A stretch of 64,000 nucleotides of DNA from CALIZF01 sp046292445. Its GTDB lineage: Bacteria > Pseudomonadota > Alphaproteobacteria > Rhodobacterales > Rhodobacteraceae. Both the position numbers and the translations under genes were made by a program. The notes beneath the pieces are model-generated. The model searched no databases. It was given only the letters and a program-made list of their open reading frames with translations, and was not told the DNA's origin. This document shows, one piece after another, positions 63,436 through 64,000 of the stretch (positions are counted from its first letter, which is position 1; every line of letters starts with the position of its first letter). The stretch spans positions 20,844 to 84,843 of the forward strand of contig JBKBQT010000012.1 in the NCBI GenBank assembly GCA_046292445.1, read 5' to 3'.

Positions 63436-64000
63436 ATGCGCAGATCTACCCTACTTGTCGCCACCCTTGGCCTGTCGTTGATGGGGCTGTCCGCCCCGGC
63501 CCAGCCGCTCGAGGACTGGCAGCTTTCGCACGCCGGTTTCGTCACCGCCGCCGACGTGCGCCCGCACAACGCCCTGCCGCAGGACCGGGCCGACATGCTG
63601 GCCGCGCTCGCGCAGACCCCGCCCGACTGGGCCGGTGCGCTGACGCTTTATCTCTGGGGTCGCAACTTCCCCTGGCGCGACCGGACCCACTCTCTGGGCC
63701 GCTTCGCCGACAACTACAACGGCGCGATGCCTGCGGTGCTGCCGGCCTCGGTCGCGCATTGGGCCAACCCGTCCTTCGCGGTGGGCCCGGTCGTCTCGGC
63801 GCTGGCCGAGACTGGGGCCTTCTACCAGGTCGCGCCCGAGGCGCGCGTTGCCTTCGTCGAGGCGGCGACGCTGGCCACCATCGTCAACTGGACGCGGTTC
63901 GAACTGGCGATGTCGCGGCGCAAGGCACTGGCGGCGCAGCCGAATTGGGCGCTGACCAACGGCAGCCCGAAGAACTGGAACGAGATCTTCGCCTTCCACT
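63436..64000 (+). CDS. Exported protein of unknown function (runs off the right edge)
   Basis: 188 residues visible from ATG 63436, open to the window end. A signal peptide (LLVATLGLSLMGLSAPAQ) is followed by VTAADVRPHNALPQDRADML, YLWGRNFPWRDRTHSLGRFA and WALTNGSPKNWNEIFAFH. The many Trp, His and Asn residues suggest a periplasmic enzyme or binding protein. I do not recognise the family. It is preceded by GAGGAG 8 bases upstream. Confidence 0.7.
   Translation, partial: MRRSTLLVATLGLSLMGLSAPAQPLEDWQLSHAGFVTAADVRPHNALPQDRADMLAALAQTPPDWAGALTLYLWGRNFPWRDRTHSLGRFADNYNGAMPAVLPASVAHWANPSFAVGPVVSALAETGAFYQVAPEARVAFVEAATLATIVNWTRFELAMSRRKALAAQPNWALTNGSPKNWNEIFAFH

Overview
The window is about 64 kb of very GC-rich, densely packed bacterial DNA. 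Family content (TRAP-transporter debris, branched-chain-type and iron-type ABC systems, CaiB/BaiF CoA-transferase, hydantoinase pair, imelysin/di-haem iron cluster) and a palindromic intergenic element of a kind I associate with Rhodobacterales suggest an alphaproteobacterium of the Rhodobacteraceae. This is inferred from gene content only; there is no rRNA. I saw no tRNA, rRNA or CRISPR array.

Layout. 1-2.6 kb: an IclR regulator, then an IS3 element split by an IS481-type element, both inactivated. 2.7-10.3 kb: a PepSY protein divergent from a PepSY-like/response regulator/histidine kinase operon that runs into an RND efflux pair. 10.4-10.9 kb: gene debris (GntR start joined to a TRAP permease end; a phage-tail-like fragment). 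10.9-26.8 kb: the centre of interest, a divergent catabolic locus. On the minus strand lie a flotillin, an IclR-RidA fusion regulator and an HpaH-type hydratase. On the plus strand lie two RidA deaminase-like proteins, the two subunits of a 2-aminophenol-type ring-cleavage dioxygenase, a binding protein, an arylformamidase-like hydrolase, two ABC ATPases, two permeases, a semialdehyde dehydrogenase and another RidA protein. The second permease continues in frame into a copy of the dioxygenase alpha subunit.

26.8-30.6 kb: an iron-type ABC transporter. 30.8-35 kb: asd, a phytase-like protein, mepA and a UMF1-type MFS transporter. 35-47.2 kb: a GntR regulator and HMG-CoA-lyase-like enzyme divergent from a CoA-transferase, a coiled-coil HTH protein, hyuA/hyuB, an N-carbamoylsarcosine-amidase-like hydrolase and a sugar-type ABC transporter, with an 18-bp near-palindrome between the two arms. 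47.2-50 kb: a divergent iron uptake pair with an operator-like palindrome inside the promoter. 50-56.6 kb: carB with a coupled RidA gene, an RTX repeat protein and cfa. 56.6-58 kb: a recombination scar of four broken genes. 58-64 kb: an iron/haem periplasmic cluster (di-haem peroxidase, imelysin, di-haem oxidoreductase, a broken second imelysin) and small genes of unknown function.

How it works together (inference). The 10.9-26.8 kb locus looks like a self-contained import and ring-cleavage system for an aminophenol-like, possibly N-acylated, aromatic: import, deacylation, extradiol cleavage, semialdehyde oxidation, deamination by RidA-type enzymes, then hydration. A ligand-sensing RidA domain on the regulator would respond to a pathway intermediate. 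The 35-47 kb locus looks like import and ATP-driven opening of a cyclic amide or imide, with a CoA-dependent branch. Iron acquisition recurs three times. Mobile-element and gene-fragment scars mark the boundaries between blocks.
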